A DNA stretch of 64,000 bases from Photorhabdus heterorhabditis (GTDB taxonomy: Bacteria; Pseudomonadota; Gammaproteobacteria; Enterobacterales; Enterobacteriaceae). This document shows, one piece after another, positions 8,168-21,212 of this stretch. Every line of letters starts with the position of its first letter. The stretch's first letter is position 1. Location of the stretch: contig NZ_RCWA01000008.1 of assembly GCF_018448905.1 (NCBI RefSeq), positions 1 through 64,000 of the forward strand, written 5' to 3'. The position numbers were made by a program, and so were the translations under genes. The notes beneath the pieces were generated by a model. That model had not been told where the DNA came from, did no database searches, and saw only the letters and a list, made by a program, of their open reading frames with translations.

Positions 8168-10084
8168 TTACTGCGCGTTACTATTGCTATAACGGCGGCG
8201 TGGAGCAGCAGATGGACCATGGTCATCACTACGGCCACGGAAACTACTACGGCTTTGGCCTTCACCACCGCGACCTTCACCACTGCGGCGCTCGCCACTG
8301 AAGCGACGACCACCACCAAAGTTTTCACGATCACGGCGAGGGCCGTTACCGTTACCATTACCGTTATTACGACCACCACCACGACGCTCCCGGCGTTCAA
8401 ATGGCTGTGCATCACCCAATAACTGCATATTCATTGGCTTATTTAGAATGCGGGTACGGGTAAAGTGAGACAGCAAGTCGCCAGGCATACCTTTTGGTAG
8501 CTCAATAGTAGAGTGAGTTGCAAACAGTTTGATATTACCAATATAACGGCTACTGATATCACCCTCATTAGCAATCGCACCAACGATATGGCGAACTTCA
8601 ACACCATCATCACGGCCCACTTCAATACGGTACAACTCCATTTCACCAACATCACGGCGTTCACGACGAGGACGATCACCGCCACGTTCGCCACGATCAT
8701 CAAAGCTATTACGACGACGATCATCACGTTCGTTGAATTCACGGCGAGGACGACGAACCGGATCTGGTGGCAGAATCAACGGACGTTCACCCTGTGCCAT
8801 TTTCAATAATGCTGCCGCCAGCGTTTCTATATCCAGATCTTCCGCCGGTTGCAATTTAGACAATAGAATACGGTACTGGTCCAGATCGCTACTTTCCAAT
8901 TGCTGCTGTACATTAGCTGCAAATTTCTCCAAACGACGCTGACTCAACAACTCAGCATTTGGCAATTCAACTTCTGGAATAGTCAACTTCATTGTACGTT
9001 CAACGTTACGTAACAAGCGGCGTTCACGGTTTTCTACAAACAACAACGCACGACCAGCACGCCCCGCACGACCAGTACGACCAATACGGTGAACATAAGA
9101 TTCTGCATCCATTGGAATATCATAGTTAACAACCAAGCTGATACGTTCTACATCCAAGCCACGCGCAGCAACATCAGTTGCAATCAAAATATCCAAACGC
9201 CCATCTTTCAAGCGTTCCAGAGTCTGTTCACGCAGAGCCTGGTTCATGTCGCCGTTCAAGGCTGCGCTGTTGTAACCATTACGCTCCAGTGCTTCTGCCA
9301 CTTCCAGAGTTGCGTTTTTGGTACGCACGAAAATAATCGCAGCATCAAAATCTTCAGCCTCAAGGAAACGCACCAGTGCTTCATTTTTACGCATACCGTA
9401 AACAGACCAGTAACTCTGGCTGATATCAGGACGAGTAGTTACGCTAGCCTGAATACGCACTTCCTGCGGATCATTCATAAAACGGCGAGTAATACGGCGG
9501 ATAGCTTCTGGCATAGTTGCAGAGAACAACGCAGTTTGGTGCTCAGCCGGAATTTGACTCATGATGTTTTCAACATCTTCGATAAAGCCCATGCGCAGCA
9601 TTTCGTCAGCTTCATCCAAAACCAAGCCGCTCAGGTTAGACAGATCTAAAGTACCACGCTTCAGATGGTCCAAAAGACGACCTGGTGTACCCACAACAAT
9701 TTGTGGTCCCTGACGCAAAGCGCGTAATTGAACGTCATAACGTTGTCCACCATATAGTGCAACAACATTCACATTACGCATATGTTTAGAAAAATCTGCG
9801 CATGCTTCAGCTACCTGTACCGCCAGTTCACGGGTCGGTGCCAGCACAAGGATCTGCGGAGCTTTCAGCTCAGCATTAATGTTATGCAATAAGGGCAAGC
9901 TAAATGCTGCCGTTTTACCACTACCAGTCTGTGCCATACCCAGCACATCACGACCGTTTAATAAGTGAGGAATACATTGTTGCTGAATTGGAGATGGCTT
10001 TTCATAGCCAAGATCTTCCAGTGCAGAAAGAATAGGTGCTGATAAACCCAGATCAGCAAAAGAGATTTCAGTCTCAGTGGTCAT
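8168..10084 (-). CDS. deaD: Cold-shock DEAD-box RNA helicase DeaD/CsdA
   Basis: ATP-dependent RNA helicase for ribosome assembly and mRNA turnover at low temperature, acting in the cytoplasm. Helicase core: Q-motif region (FADLGL...), Walker A AQTGSGKT (51-58), PTREL, TPGR, DEAD (157-160), SAT (188-190), [12 protein letters not shown] DbpA-like RNA-binding domain follows ([23 protein letters not shown]). The C-terminal tail of about 70 residues is rich in Arg and Gly (RGG-type). I use the ATG giving [17 protein letters not shown] lies 9 nt upstream and the start matches E. coli. An upstream in-frame ATG would add five residues. The start lies inside the small yrbN frame, implying coupled translation. 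Confidence 0.97.
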   Translation of the reverse strand: MTTETEISFADLGLSAPILSALEDLGYEKPSPIQQQCIPHLLNGRDVLGMAQTGSGKTAAFSLPLLHNINAELKAPQILVLAPTRELAVQVAEACADFSKHMRNVNVVALYGGQRYDVQLRALRQGPQIVVGTPGRLLDHLKRGTLDLSNLSGLVLDEADEMLRMGFIEDVENIMSQIPAEHQTALFSATMPEAIRRITRRFMNDPQEVRIQASVTTRPDISQSYWSVYGMRKNEALVRFLEAEDFDAAIIFVRTKNATLEVAEALERNGYNSAALNGDMNQALREQTLERLKDGRLDILIATDVAARGLDVERISLVVNYDIPMDAESYVHRIGRTGRAGRAGRALLFVENRERRLLRNVERTMKLTIPEVELPNAELLSQRRLEKFAANVQQQLESSDLDQYRILLSKLQPAEDLDIETLAAALLKMAQGERPLILPPDPVRRPRREFNERDDRRRNSFDDRGERGGDRPRRERRDVGEMELYRIEVGRDDGVEVRHIVGAIANEGDISSRYIGNIKLFATHSTIELPKGMPGDLLSHFTRTRILNKPMNMQLLGDAQPFERRERRGGGRNNGNGNGNGPRRDRENFGGGRRFSGERRSGEGRGGEGQSRSSFRGRSDDHGPSAAPRRRYSNSNAQ

Positions 10085-10154
10085 GTAATGGTGCCTCATT
10101 AGTTATGGCGGCCAGTCTACATAACGCATCGAAAAGAATTTCGGTCATTTTCAT
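10074..10154 (-). CDS. yrbN: Small leader protein YrbN overlapping the deaD start
   Basis: A 26-codon minus-strand frame starts [17 protein letters not shown] and stops at 10074, 11 nt inside deaD in another frame. Length, position between nlpI and deaD, and the D-x-LCRLAAI core correspond to E. coli YrbN as I recall it (26 residues). The deaD Shine-Dalgarno sequence and start codon lie within its last codons, so ribosomes finishing yrbN could reinitiate on deaD. Its own ribosome site is poor. Function beyond a possible coupling role is unknown. Confidence 0.7.
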   Translation of the reverse strand: MKMTEILFDALCRLAAITNEAPLHDH

Positions 10155-10257
10155 TTAAAATGTGAACTGGCTCAAAGTATGTAATTAAACGAACAAATAA
10201 GCCCTCATCGGTCAAGATGATGGACTTTGTTAATCGATCTCGAAAAATGTTCGTCAG

Positions 10258-11142
10258 CTATTGCTGGTCCGATTCTGATAGGTCGTCTTGTTCCTGGCCT
10301 AACAGCGCCAACTCCAACAATGCATAGCGGTGCTCAACAAAGTTATGTGCATTATTAGCTACCGTCAGCTTGAATAACGCAGATGCGCTATCCTTGTCCC
10401 CCAGACTTAGGTAATGTTTACCTAAATAGAAGTCAGTTTCACTGAGATGCTCAGCGAGCGAAGTGTTATCCGTTGCATTCTCTTTTAAGCGATCCATCAA
10501 TGTATATTCACTGATTTTACCTAAGTAGAATTCAACTATATTCCAGCCCCATTGCCCCCGGTTCGCTTTTTCGTAGTGTTGCGACAAATTTACCATCGCT
10601 CCTTTAGGATAAAATTCTTTTTCCACTAGGTACAACCACAACGAACGAAAAGGATCATTTGGATCGTCTTGATAAAACGCCTGCAGATCATCCTGCGCTA
10701 ACTTATACCGGCCACCGTAATACAACGCGATGCCGCGGTTCAGACGCGCGTAATTGTAAGTTGGATCAAGCTCTAATACAGAATCAAACGCTTCATAGGC
10801 GGCATCAAAATTGCCAGCCTGCGTAAAGTAAATCCCCAGATAATTAAAAATCTCTGGAATATTAGGGCGAATAGATAAGGCAATAGAAAAATCATTCCGT
10901 GCCAAAGCCCTCAGCCCGAGACTATCATACAGCACACCTCTCTCATATAAAAGCTGTGCGTACTCATCTTCTGTCAATGACCGACTCGCGAGAATCTGTT
11001 CCATACGAGCCAGAATAACTTCCTGCTGCAATGAAGGTTGTAACGGAATAGCAAAAACTTCGTTTTTACGCCAATCCTTGCTGCTGCATCCTGTTAAAAT
11101 AAGTATTGCTACAGCATAACACCAGCGCAGAAAAAAATTCAT
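10258..11142 (-). CDS. nlpI: Outer-membrane lipoprotein NlpI
   Basis: TPR-containing lipoprotein that scaffolds murein endopeptidases and presents MepS to the protease Prc. The 294 residues match the E. coli length. The lipobox LTGC places the lipidated cysteine at residue 19. Tetratricopeptide repeats fill about 60-165 (for example [20 protein letters not shown]) and helical repeats continue to about 280. It lies between pnp and deaD in the usual order on the same strand, and transcription from pnp probably reaches it. Confidence 0.97.
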   Translation of the reverse strand: MNFFLRWCYAVAILILTGCSSKDWRKNEVFAIPLQPSLQQEVILARMEQILASRSLTEDEYAQLLYERGVLYDSLGLRALARNDFSIALSIRPNIPEIFNYLGIYFTQAGNFDAAYEAFDSVLELDPTYNYARLNRGIALYYGGRYKLAQDDLQAFYQDDPNDPFRSLWLYLVEKEFYPKGAMVNLSQHYEKANRGQWGWNIVEFYLGKISEYTLMDRLKENATDNTSLAEHLSETDFYLGKHYLSLGDKDSASALFKLTVANNAHNFVEHRYALLELALLGQEQDDLSESDQQ

Positions 11143-11267
11143 TTCCTACTCCCGAAAGTCAGACATTGATAAGAATGACCTATCACCCATCTTGCATTTA
11201 TTGGGCCTCCTGCCCTCGAGTCTATTAAACGGCGCTTTTTTACAAGACACCGTTTATGACATCAAAT

Positions 11268-13397
11268 TTATTCTGCTGATTGTGGTACCTGTGATGCTTC
11301 CTCAACAGTTGTACCCGCTGTTGCTTCTTTAATGCTCAAACGAACACGGCCCTGGCGATCAACTTCTAGTACTTTAACTGATACTTCCTGACCTAGCTGC
11401 AAATAATCAGCCACTTTCTCAACACGTTTATCCGCAATCTGAGAAATATGTACCAGACCTTCTTTACCACCACCGATAGCAACAAATGCGCCGAAATCAA
11501 CGATACGGGTTACTTTACCAGCGTAAACACGCCCAACTTCAATCTCCGCAGTAATTTCTTCAATACGACTGATTGCATGTTTTGCTTTTTCGCCATCAGT
11601 TGCAGCAATCTTCACTGTTCCATCATCTTCGATTTCAATAGTAGTACCGGTTTCTTCAGTCAGCGCACGGATAACTGAGCCTCCTTTACCGATAACATCT
11701 TTGATCTTGTCAGGATTAATCTTGATAGTGTGAATGCGTGGTGCAAATTCAGAAATATCATTACGTGGGCAATGAATTGCCTGCTCCATTACACTCAGGA
11801 TATGCAAACGTGCACCTTTTGCTTGATTCAGAGCAACTTGCATAATTTCGCGAGTGATACCTTCAATTTTGATATCCATTTGCAGAGCACTAACACCTTC
11901 ACGGCTACCTGCTACTTTAAAGTCCATGTCTCCCAAATGATCTTCATCACCCAGAATGTCAGACAGAACAACAAAGTTATCCCCTTCTTTCACCAGCCCC
12001 ATTGCAATACCAGCAACAGCAGCTTTAATCGGTACACCTGCGTCCATCAGTGCAAGAGATGCACCACAAACAGATGCCATTGAAGATGAGCCGTTTGATT
12101 CAGTAATTTCAGAAACTACACGAACAGTATATGGGAATTCATTAGCTTTCGGCATGACTGCCAATACACCACGTTTAGCCAGACGGCCGTGACCAATTTC
12201 ACGACGTTTTGGCGAACCAATCATACCCGTCTCACCAACAGAGTATGGAGGGAAGTTATAGTGCAGCAGGAAGCGATCTGTGCGTTCACCCATCAGCTCA
12301 TCAATGATTTGTGCATCACGTTCTGTACCCAAAGTCGCAGTAACCAAAGCCTGAGTTTCACCACGAGTAAACAGTGCAGAACCGTGGGTACGAGGCAGAA
12401 CACCAGTACGTACGTCCAACGCACGAATCATATCCTTTTCACGACCATCAATACGTGGTTCACCACGTAAAACACGACTGCGAACAACATTTTTCTCTAA
12501 GCTACCCAAAATCTCATGGATTTCGGCTTCATCCAGAGTTTCATCCTGTTCCAACAATGCTGCTGAAACTTCATCTTTGATAGCATCAACTTGAGCATAA
12601 CGCTCTTGTTTCTCAGTGATACGATAAGCATCACCCAGACGGCTTTCTGCCAATGCGGCGACCCGATCATGTAATTCTTGGTTAACAGGTTCTGGTGCCC
12701 AATCCCATTTTTCTTTGCCCGCTTCCGCAACCAATGCATTAATGTTATCAATAACCACCTGTTGTTGATCATGACCAAACACCACCGCGCCCAGCATTTG
12801 CTCTTCAGTTAACAGATCCGCTTCAGATTCAACCATCAGTACAGCGCCAGCAGTACCTGAAACCACGAGATCCAAACGGCTATTTTTCAGCTCATCACTA
12901 GTTGGGTTCAGTATATATTGATCATTGATATAACCAACACGAGCAGCGCCAATTGGACCATTGAATGGAATACCAGAAAGTGCTAGTGCAGCAGAAGCAC
13001 CAATCATTGCAACAATATCAGGATTAACTTGTGGATTAACAGAAACAACAGTTGCTACAATCTGAACCTCGTTCAGGAAACCTTCTGGGAATAGAGGGCG
13101 CAGAGGACGATCAATCAAACGAGCTACCAGCGTTTCACCTTCTCCCGGGCGGCCTTCGCGACGGAAAAAACTACCTGGAATACGGCCAGCAGCGTAAGTA
13201 CGCTCCTGATAGTTAACAGTCAGTGGAAAGAAATCCTGACCAGCTTTTACTTTCTTCTGACCAACAACAGTTACGAATACAGCAGTGTCATCCATATTTA
13301 CCATAACAGCAGCTGTGGCCTGGCGAGCCATCATACCTGTTTCGATAGTAACGGTATGTTGACCATATTGAAATTTACGAACAATCGGACTCAGCAA
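11268..13397 (-). CDS. pnp: Polynucleotide phosphorylase
   Basis: 3'-to-5' phosphorolytic exoribonuclease, subunit of the RNA degradosome and a trimer in the cytoplasm. The 709 residues (E. coli 711) hold two RNase PH domains (about 10-145 and 310-540, with [12 protein letters not shown] and the catalytic-core stretch [10 protein letters not shown]), a KH domain with IGKGG (near 560) and an S1 domain (about 620-690, [16 protein letters not shown]). It follows rpsO on the same strand, with a terminator and an RNase III-type stem between, as in E. coli, where Pnp autoregulates after RNase III cleavage of this leader. Confidence 0.98.
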   Translation of the reverse strand: MLSPIVRKFQYGQHTVTIETGMMARQATAAVMVNMDDTAVFVTVVGQKKVKAGQDFFPLTVNYQERTYAAGRIPGSFFRREGRPGEGETLVARLIDRPLRPLFPEGFLNEVQIVATVVSVNPQVNPDIVAMIGASAALALSGIPFNGPIGAARVGYINDQYILNPTSDELKNSRLDLVVSGTAGAVLMVESEADLLTEEQMLGAVVFGHDQQQVVIDNINALVAEAGKEKWDWAPEPVNQELHDRVAALAESRLGDAYRITEKQERYAQVDAIKDEVSAALLEQDETLDEAEIHEILGSLEKNVVRSRVLRGEPRIDGREKDMIRALDVRTGVLPRTHGSALFTRGETQALVTATLGTERDAQIIDELMGERTDRFLLHYNFPPYSVGETGMIGSPKRREIGHGRLAKRGVLAVMPKANEFPYTVRVVSEITESNGSSSMASVCGASLALMDAGVPIKAAVAGIAMGLVKEGDNFVVLSDILGDEDHLGDMDFKVAGSREGVSALQMDIKIEGITREIMQVALNQAKGARLHILSVMEQAIHCPRNDISEFAPRIHTIKINPDKIKDVIGKGGSVIRALTEETGTTIEIEDDGTVKIAATDGEKAKHAISRIEEITAEIEVGRVYAGKVTRIVDFGAFVAIGGGKEGLVHISQIADKRVEKVADYLQLGQEVSVKVLEVDRQGRVRLSIKEATAGTTVEEASQVPQSAE

Positions 13398-13472
13398 AAT
13401 AATATCCTTTCGTTAACATTGCCTTTTATATTCAGCAGGCAACAATGAATGATCTCTTCATGCCACATCCTC

Positions 13473-13518
13473 GCGACTAATGACAGCTCTTACTCCATTA
13501 AAAACTCTCATTAGCCGC
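13473..13518 (-). promoter_or_regulatory. pnp leader stem-loop (RNase III / autoregulation site)
   Basis: On the minus-strand transcript the arms GCGGCTAATGA (13518-13508) and TCATTAGTCGC (13483-13473) pair over 11 bp with a single G-U. It sits 76-121 nt upstream of the pnp start. Position and shape match the E. coli pnp leader duplex that RNase III cuts and Pnp then degrades to control its own synthesis. Confidence 0.7.
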
Positions 13519-13600
13519 GCGAACCTCTGTAACCGAAGAGCCTTACCAAAAACCACCATCAGCATTCTTATACTGTTACATAATGATGGCTTTTCAGAAG

Positions 13601-13626
13601 AAAAGGGGCCATATATGGCCCCTTTC
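13601..13626 (-). terminator. rpsO terminator/attenuator
   Basis: GGGGCCATATATGGCCCC (13605-13622) is a perfect 18-base palindrome, followed by TTTTC on the minus strand. It lies 18 nt after the rpsO stop and partly ends rpsO transcripts before pnp. Confidence 0.85.
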
Positions 13627-13643
13627 CGCTGAAACTTGCTTGA

Positions 13644-13913
13644 TTAGCGACGCAGGCCGAGACGCCCAATCAGCGCAGTGTAACTTGTTACATTTTTACG
13701 CTTCAGATAGTCCAGCAATTTGCGGCGCTGAGAAACCATGCGCAGCAGACCACGACGGCTGTGGTGATCTTTTTTATGCTCTGAGAAATGGCCCTGCAAG
13801 TGATTAATCTGCGCAGTCAGCAGAGCAACCTGTACTTCACTAGAACCACTGTCATTCGCATCACGACCAAATTCCGCAATAATTTGCGCTTTTGCTTCAG
13901 TACTTAGAGACAT
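13644..13913 (-). CDS. rpsO: Ribosomal protein S15
   Basis: Primary 16S rRNA-binding protein of the 30S central domain. The 89 residues equal the family length, starting [16 protein letters not shown], with the conserved [25 protein letters not shown] core. The frame extends 12 codons further upstream, but GGAG 10 nt before this ATG and homology fix the start. In E. coli, S15 represses its own mRNA through a pseudoknot in the leader. The about 100 nt upstream of this ATG (13914-14020) are GC-containing and could fold similarly, though I did not establish the pseudoknot. Confidence 0.98.
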   Translation of the reverse strand: MSLSTEAKAQIIAEFGRDANDSGSSEVQVALLTAQINHLQGHFSEHKKDHHSRRGLLRMVSQRRKLLDYLKRKNVTSYTALIGRLGLRR

Positions 13914-14037
13914 ATTATAACTCCAAAAAAATATATAAATTAAAATCACGGGTGCCGATCTCTAATTCAGCCGCCCAACATATAGCTGCGCCATTCTACG
14001 CCGCAAATAAGTTAAGCGCAAGATGACCCCAAATACC

Positions 14038-14985
14038 CTAGTCCCTGATTTCAACAACCAAACGACGGGGAGCAACAAGCCCATCATCATTAATAGCAGC
14101 AATGCCGATGAATTTCCGCTCATCACCTTCAGTTACGCGTACCATACTTTCAACCAGTGCCAAAGATTTGGCACTTCGCACTGCTTGGCCTTGTTTAAAA
14201 TAAGACGCAACGACTGGAAGTAAATTAACTTCTGGAAAATGAGCAACTGCACTATCCATTGGCAATAACAATGGATCAATTAATTCGCCCACAGGTATTT
14301 CCCGATCTTCGGCCTGCTTTTGCAATTCATATAATTGCTCAAGTGTCACCATTCGATCATTTGGGTAATTCGCTACCTGCAAACGGCGTAAATAAATAAC
14401 GTGAGCACCACAACCTAATAACTCGCCTAAGTCATCAATAATGGTACGAATATAAGTTCCTTTCGAGCAGTGTATCTCCAATTCCAGCTCATCCTCTTCC
14501 CAACGGATAAACTGTAATTCATAAACCGTAATTGGCCGAGCTTCTCGTTCTACGTCAATACCCTGACGGGCATATTCATACAATGGTTTTCCCTGATGTT
14601 TCAGTGCAGAATACATGGAGGGAATTTGCATGGTATTACCACGGAATTTATTCAAAGCATCATCAAGCTGAGCTTGATCTAGCTGAATTGCTCTCTCACT
14701 AATGATCTGCCCATGTGAATCAGATGTGTCAGTTCGCTGACCAAGACGGGCCACTACCCGGTAACGCTTATCGGAATCAAGTAAGAACTGGGAGAATTTA
14801 GTCGCTTCACCGAGACAAACCGGTAGCATACCCGTTGCCAATGGGTCCAACGCACCAGTGTGGCCAGCTTTGCTGGCATTAAAAATACGTTTTACTTTTT
14901 GCAGTGCATCATTAGAAGAAATATCTTGCGGCTTATCCAGTAACAGCACACCATGTATATCACGACCGCGACGACGACGCCCCAT
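14038..14985 (-). CDS. truB: tRNA pseudouridine-55 synthase
   Basis: Isomerises U55 to pseudouridine in the T-loop of tRNAs. The 315 residues match the bacterial family, with the catalytic aspartate D47 in [12 protein letters not shown], the [10 protein letters not shown] strand and a C-terminal PUA domain (about 250-315). The start codon overlaps the last base of the rbfA stop, so it is read from the rbfA-infB transcript and coupled to it. No anomalies. Confidence 0.97.
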   Translation of the reverse strand: MGRRRRGRDIHGVLLLDKPQDISSNDALQKVKRIFNASKAGHTGALDPLATGMLPVCLGEATKFSQFLLDSDKRYRVVARLGQRTDTSDSHGQIISERAIQLDQAQLDDALNKFRGNTMQIPSMYSALKHQGKPLYEYARQGIDVEREARPITVYELQFIRWEEDELELEIHCSKGTYIRTIIDDLGELLGCGAHVIYLRRLQVANYPNDRMVTLEQLYELQKQAEDREIPVGELIDPLLLPMDSAVAHFPEVNLLPVVASYFKQGQAVRSAKSLALVESMVRVTEGDERKFIGIAAINDDGLVAPRRLVVEIRD

Positions 14986-15395
14986 TAGTTCTCCTCTTTG
15001 CGATCCGCAGAAGCCCGACGTTGTTCATCATCCTTCACGACATTAGTAACCAGATTAGACATTCTCATCCCCTCTACCAAGGAATTGTCATAGGAAAATG
15101 TCAATTCCGGTACAACACGCAAACGCATTGCTTTACCCAACAGAGAACGTATAAAACCAGATGCTTCATTCAATGCCTTAATACCATTTTTCACCACATC
15201 AGAATCATGCTCTTCAGTTAGCACATTTAGAAAAGTGACGAAAACTTTGGCATAAGCTAAATCACGTGAAACTTCAACACCAGAAACAGTTGCCATACCG
15301 ATCCTTGGATCTTTTACTTCTCGCTGCAAAATGATGGCAATTTCTTTTTGCATTTCCTGTGCAACACGCTGAGTACGACTGAATTCTCTTGCCAT
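14985..15395 (-). CDS. rbfA: 30S ribosome-binding factor A
   Basis: KH-like cold-shock factor that matures the 5' end of 16S rRNA in late 30S assembly. The 136 residues start [16 protein letters not shown], collinear with E. coli (133). An open frame continues 10 codons upstream but lacks homology. Conserved [28 protein letters not shown] and the [11 protein letters not shown] region are visible. It lies 66 nt after infB and abuts truB. Confidence 0.97.
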   Translation of the reverse strand: MAREFSRTQRVAQEMQKEIAIILQREVKDPRIGMATVSGVEVSRDLAYAKVFVTFLNVLTEEHDSDVVKNGIKALNEASGFIRSLLGKAMRLRVVPELTFSYDNSLVEGMRMSNLVTNVVKDDEQRRASADRKEEN

Positions 15396-15461
15396 TTTGT
15401 TGTATCTCCTGACATTGGGGGGCATAAGCCCCCCAACAATGAAATTAACCAGCGGTAGGAA

Positions 15462-18191
15462 TTAAGCGATAGAACGTTTCACTTCAATTATTTCAAATAC
15501 TTCTATCATGTCACCAACACGAACGTCATTGTAGTTCTTAACACCAATACCACATTCCATACCATTACGAACTTCGTTAACGTCATCCTTAAAGCGGCGC
15601 AGGGATTCCAGCTCACCTTCGTAGATTACCACGTTATCACGCAGTACGCGGATTGGGTTATTACGCTTAATAGTACCTTCAGTCACCATACAACCGGCTA
15701 TCGCACCGAATTTCGGTGACCTAAACACATCGCGAACTTCTGCTAAGCCCATGATCTGCTGTTTATATTCAGGTGACAACATACCACTCATCGCCTGTTT
15801 AACTTCATCAATCAGGCTATAGATGACAGAGTAATAACGCAGATCCAGGTTTTCATTTTCAACGACACGGCGCGCAGAAGCATCGGCCCGAACGTTGAAA
15901 CCTAGAATAATTGCATTAGAAGCAGCTGCCAGTGTTGCGTCAGTTTCTGTAATACCGCCTACACCAGAACCAATAATTTTTACTTTCACTTCATTAGTAG
16001 ACAGTTGTTCCAATGCTTCGCGAATTGCTTCACATGACCCCTGAACGTCAGATTTCAGAACGATATTCAGCTCAGAAACCTCACCTTCTTCCATGTTAGC
16101 AAACATGTTTTCCAGTTTAGATTTCTGTTGACGAGCCAGCTTAACTTCACGGAATTTACCCTGACGATACAGAGCCACTTCACGGGCTTTTTTCTCATCA
16201 CGTACAACGGTTGCTTCATCACCAGCCGCAGGTACGTTGGACAAACCAAGGATTTCCACTGGAATAGATGGACCCGCAGAAAATACTTCACGACCCAGTT
16301 CATCGCGCATTGCGCGAACTCGTCCATATTCAAAACCACAAAGTACGATATCGCCTTTGTTTAAAGTACCTTCTTGAACTAGTACTGTTGCAACTGGACC
16401 ACGACCTTTATCCAGGAATGATTCAATGACAACGCCGCTAGCCATACCAGAACGAACAGAGTTCAGTTCAAGAACTTCAGCCTGCAATAAGATTGCGTCT
16501 AGCAGCTCATCAATACCGATACCGGCTTTAGCAGATACATTGATAAACTGAGTTTCACCGCCCCACTCTTCAGGTTGAACACCATGCTGAGAAAGCTCGC
16601 TTTTCACACGATCTGGATCAGCTTCTGGTTTATCGATTTTGTTAACCGCAACAACCACAGGAACATTCGCGGCTTTTGCGTGCTGGATAGCTTCAATAGT
16701 CTGAGGCATCACACCATCATCAGCAGCAACAACCAGAACCACGATGTCAGTAGCTTTCGCACCACGTGCACGCATTGAAGTAAATGCAGCATGCCCCGGA
16801 GTATCTAAGAAAGTGATCATGCCGCTTTCAGTCTCAACATGGTAAGCACCGATATGCTGGGTAATCCCGCCGGCCTCACCAGAAGCAACCTTCGTAGAAC
16901 GAATGTAATCCAGAAGAGAAGTTTTACCGTGGTCAACATGACCCATGATGGTCACAACCGGTGCTCGAGGTTCAGCGACAGCTTCACCTGTATCACGATC
17001 GCTCATCAGCGCTTCTTCCAGCTCATTCTCACGACGCAGGATGACCTTATGGCCCATTTCTTCAGCAACCAGTTGTGCAGTTTCCTGATCAATCACCTGG
17101 TTGATAGTTGCCATTGCACCCATTTTCATCATGGCTTTGATGACCTGAGAACCTTTAACAGCCATTTTGTTAGCCAACTCAGCAACAGTAATCGTTTCAC
17201 CAATCACAACATCACGGTTAACAGCTGCTACAGGCTTGTTGAAACTCTGTTGTAATGTACTGGTTTTGCGCTGCTTGCCTTTTGTACGGCCAACTGCACG
17301 GGCTTCCTCGCGATCTGCTTTAGATTCTGAATGTTTATTATTTTTCTTCTGACGGGTAGTTTTACCACTACGGCTACGAGCACGACGATCGCCTTCAACT
17401 TTGGCATCGTTTTCATCCTCAGCAGCACGAGCATGGCGAGAGGTAGTCACATGATAATCATCGTTATCGCTGGAATCTGAATCACTTGACCATTTATCCT
17501 GATTCTCCTCAGCCATACGACGAGCTTCCTCAGCAACACGTTTAGCTTCCTCTTCTACCTTACGGCGCATCTCTTCTTCTGCTTTACGCTTAAGATCAGC
17601 AGCTTCTGCTTCGCGACGCGATTTTTCATTTTGAGCTGTTTTATCAGTCTGAGCTGGTTTTTGTCTATGTTCGGTATGTTGATTGGTCACTTTTTCATTT
17701 TCCGCTGCCTGGCGTTTAGCTTTTTCAGCTGCTTCACGTTTGGCGTTTTCTTCTGCCTCACGTTTAGCCTGATCATCAGCAAGTTTCCTTGCTGCTATTT
17801 CGGCTTCGCGTTGCACTTTTTCTTCTGCTTCACGCCGTGCTTGCTCTTCCGCTTCACGCTTCGCTTGTTCTTCCGCTTTAGCCTGTTCAATTGCATCGCG
17901 GTTCACATATGTGCGCTTTTTGCGGACCTCAACGGCTACCGGTTTGCTTTTACCATCGGTGCCTGAAACATTTAGTGTACTACGTGTTTTACGCTGTAAT
18001 GTTAGTTTATCGGGTTTACCAGCTGAACCACCTTGCTCACGATTCAAATGTGCCAGTAAAGCTTCTTTTTCTTTCTGAGAGACAAAATCAGCTTCGGTTT
18101 TTTTAATCCCTGCATCAGCAAATTGCTGTACCAGACGATCAACCGAAGTCTGGATCTCTTCTGCCAGTGATTTTACGGTTACATCTGTCAT
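15462..18191 (-). CDS. infB: Translation initiation factor IF-2
   Basis: GTPase that brings fMet-tRNA to the 30S subunit and promotes subunit joining. The 909 residues are slightly longer than E. coli IF2-alpha (890). It has an N-terminal IF2N domain (1-50), then a long low-complexity helical stretch of [18 protein letters not shown]-type repeats (about 105-230), a basic linker, a second IF2N (about 330-385), G1 GHVDHGKTS (near 415), G3 DTPGHAAF, G4 NKID, and domains II-IV ending EVKRSIA. E. coli makes shorter isoforms from internal starts; possible internal starts here were not resolved. It sits in the metY-rimP-nusA-infB-rbfA-truB operon. Confidence 0.98.
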   Translation of the reverse strand: MTDVTVKSLAEEIQTSVDRLVQQFADAGIKKTEADFVSQKEKEALLAHLNREQGGSAGKPDKLTLQRKTRSTLNVSGTDGKSKPVAVEVRKKRTYVNRDAIEQAKAEEQAKREAEEQARREAEEKVQREAEIAARKLADDQAKREAEENAKREAAEKAKRQAAENEKVTNQHTEHRQKPAQTDKTAQNEKSRREAEAADLKRKAEEEMRRKVEEEAKRVAEEARRMAEENQDKWSSDSDSSDNDDYHVTTSRHARAAEDENDAKVEGDRRARSRSGKTTRQKKNNKHSESKADREEARAVGRTKGKQRKTSTLQQSFNKPVAAVNRDVVIGETITVAELANKMAVKGSQVIKAMMKMGAMATINQVIDQETAQLVAEEMGHKVILRRENELEEALMSDRDTGEAVAEPRAPVVTIMGHVDHGKTSLLDYIRSTKVASGEAGGITQHIGAYHVETESGMITFLDTPGHAAFTSMRARGAKATDIVVLVVAADDGVMPQTIEAIQHAKAANVPVVVAVNKIDKPEADPDRVKSELSQHGVQPEEWGGETQFINVSAKAGIGIDELLDAILLQAEVLELNSVRSGMASGVVIESFLDKGRGPVATVLVQEGTLNKGDIVLCGFEYGRVRAMRDELGREVFSAGPSIPVEILGLSNVPAAGDEATVVRDEKKAREVALYRQGKFREVKLARQQKSKLENMFANMEEGEVSELNIVLKSDVQGSCEAIREALEQLSTNEVKVKIIGSGVGGITETDATLAAASNAIILGFNVRADASARRVVENENLDLRYYSVIYSLIDEVKQAMSGMLSPEYKQQIMGLAEVRDVFRSPKFGAIAGCMVTEGTIKRNNPIRVLRDNVVIYEGELESLRRFKDDVNEVRNGMECGIGVKNYNDVRVGDMIEVFEIIEVKRSIA

Positions 18192-18215
18192 GCTGTTCCT
18201 TCCTGCTACAGTTTA

Positions 18216-19745
<1,530 letters not shown>

Positions 19746-20198
19746 TTAAAAGTGGGGTACCAGGTTCGCTTTCTGGATGTTGCTCAGTGCGAACACTTCA
19801 TCTTTTCCATCCACCGTAACCGTGATCATTTCTCCGTCGACAGTTTTGATAATGCCCAGCCATTTCCGACGGTTTTGCATTGCTATACGTAAAACCAGAC
19901 TGACTTCCTCACCAATAAAACGCTGGTAATGTTCAGCAGTGAACAACGGGCGCTCCAAGCCAGGTGAAGAAATTTCCAGGTTATAAAGCACTGAGATAGG
20001 ATCTTCGACATCCAATACCGCACTGACCTGGTGGCTAACATCAGCACAATCATCAACAGTGATACCATTTTCACTATCAATATAGATCCGCAGTGTAGAA
20101 ACACGCGCACGAATAAACTCTAAGCCGACTAATTCAAAGCCTAAAGCTTCAACTGGTGCTGAAATCATCGCTGTTAATTTTTGTTCTAATGTGGACAA
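19746..20198 (-). CDS. rimP: Ribosome maturation factor RimP
   Basis: 30S assembly factor needed with S12. I choose the TTG start at 20198, which gives 150 residues beginning (M)[19 protein letters not shown] and matches the E. coli form. An in-frame GTG two codons upstream and a TTG four codons upstream are alternatives; all sit within a G-rich Shine-Dalgarno-like stretch. Conserved features: [29 protein letters not shown] and a C-terminal SH3-like domain ending KANLVPHF. First protein gene of the nusA operon, 18 nt after a terminator hairpin. Confidence 0.95.
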   Translation of the reverse strand: MSTLEQKLTAMISAPVEALGFELVGLEFIRARVSTLRIYIDSENGITVDDCADVSHQVSAVLDVEDPISVLYNLEISSPGLERPLFTAEHYQRFIGEEVSLVLRIAMQNRRKWLGIIKTVDGEMITVTVDGKDEVFALSNIQKANLVPHF

Positions 20199-20215
20199 GC
20201 CCACCCCCAAGACAT

Positions 20216-20236
20216 AAAAAAAGGGCTTATTAGCCC
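20216..20236 (-). terminator. Terminator/attenuator immediately upstream of rimP
   Basis: On the minus strand GGGCT-AATA-AGCCC is followed by seven T residues and ends about 18 nt before the rimP start. Transcripts from metY must read through it to enter the nusA operon. A leader terminator here fits NusA autoregulation known in E. coli. Confidence 0.75.
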
Positions 20237-20254
20237 AGTAGTTCTGTTGTCAAA

Positions 20255-20280
20255 TAACAAAAAACCCCGAAATTCGGGGC
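20255..20280 (-). terminator. Intrinsic terminator downstream of metY
   Basis: On the minus strand a CCCCGAA/TTCGGGG 7-bp stem is followed by a T-rich tract (TTTTTTGTTATTT). It is the first of two consecutive terminators between the initiator tRNA gene and rimP. Confidence 0.85.
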
Positions 20281-20332
20281 TTTGTGCAACTGGACCCTGT
20301 TTGCTGCCAGCGGCTTCAACCACTCATTCCAC

Positions 20333-20394
20333 GCACCTTTCAAATCAGGACCAATATCTTAAATATTGCTGAATTATTTCATTTTAAAAGGTGC
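20333..20394. repeat. 62-bp imperfect inverted repeat 3' of metY
   Basis: Outer arms GCACCTTTCAAAT and ATTTTAAAAGGTGC pair over 13 positions with one mismatch. An inner CAATAT / ATATTG pair lies in the loop. It begins 15 nt past the tRNA CCA end on the transcript. I see no second copy in the window. It may be a tRNA 3' processing hairpin or a small mobile palindrome. Confidence 0.5.
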
Positions 20395-20408
20395 ATCTTA
20401 TTAAGAAG

Positions 20409-20485
<77 letters not shown>

Positions 20486-20543
20486 TTCGAAAACGTGGCA
20501 AATATTACGCTGATAACTGCGAAAACGCAAGCTATCTGAATAA

Positions 20544-20632
20544 TGGTACCGAGGACGGGACTTGAACCCGTAAGCCCTAGTGTGGGCACTACCACCTCAA
20601 GGTAGCGTGTCTACCAATTTCACCACCTCGGC
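20544..20632 (-). tRNA. leuU: tRNA-Leu (GAG)
   Basis: An 89-nt class II tRNA with a long variable arm (TGCCCACACTAGGGCTTA), anticodon GAG in CTTGAGG, T-loop GGTTCAAGTCC and encoded CCA. It matches E. coli leuU and its usual place between secG and metY. Confidence 0.97.
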
Positions 20633-20690
20633 ACTGACATGAGGCAATCTACCAACTGACAACCTCACCTTTAATTCTCTTCTGTGACGA

Positions 20691-21035
20691 TTACTGGGGA
20701 ATGTCACTATTTGGCGTTGCTGGCGCTGGCGCTGTCGGAATTTCTGTTGATTTCTCGACTTTAGCGGGCTCACCAATATTTTCCCACTTACTGCTTGTAC
20801 CAGTTTGATTGCTAGTCATATTACCAAGCACCAAACTAATAATGAAAAACAGAGTGGCAAAAATTGCGGTCATACGGGTCATGAAGTTACCTGAACCCGA
20901 CGAACCAAACAGTGTTGCAGATGCACCCGCACCGAAGGAAGCACCCATATCAGCACCTTTACCCTGCTGTAGCATAACCAAGGCAACCAGCCCGATAGCA
21001 ACTAGCAAGAAAACAATTAAAAGAGCTTCATACAT
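20691..21035 (-). CDS. secG: Protein-export membrane protein SecG
   Basis: Accessory subunit of the SecYEG translocon. The 114 residues start [15 protein letters not shown]; the frame runs 11 codons further upstream but homology sets this start. There are two membrane helices (3-22 and about 54-73), separated by the conserved cytoplasmic [19 protein letters not shown] loop, with a polar Thr/Ala/Pro-rich tail. The leuU and metY tRNA genes follow on the same strand. Confidence 0.97.
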   Translation of the reverse strand: MYEALLIVFLLVAIGLVALVMLQQGKGADMGASFGAGASATLFGSSGSGNFMTRMTAIFATLFFIISLVLGNMTSNQTGTSSKWENIGEPAKVEKSTEIPTAPAPATPNSDIPQ

Positions 21036-21212
21036 ATGTTGTACCTGTATCCTCGTGGGGTTTACCACAATCTAGGTGGTTACCTTAATACTGCATCACC
21101 CACTCAAACAGGTTAACCGCCTGACTGAGTGGGTCTGAATACTAACCAAACCACACCTGATACGCAAGGTTAATTTCAATAATCAGAATCACTTGAAGAA
21201 AAAAACAACAAA

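Noticed and set aside
8168-8450. GC-rich repetitive stretch at the 3' end of deaD
   Set aside because: It encodes the Arg/Gly-rich tail typical of DeaD and needs no separate explanation.
9089-9649. 186-codon plus-strand open frame
   Set aside because: It lies entirely antisense to deaD, whose motifs are intact; its composition is a shadow of the deaD codons.
17600-17900. Repetitive DNA within infB
   Set aside because: It encodes the known low-complexity Ala/Glu/Lys/Arg helix of IF-2, not a mobile or CRISPR repeat.
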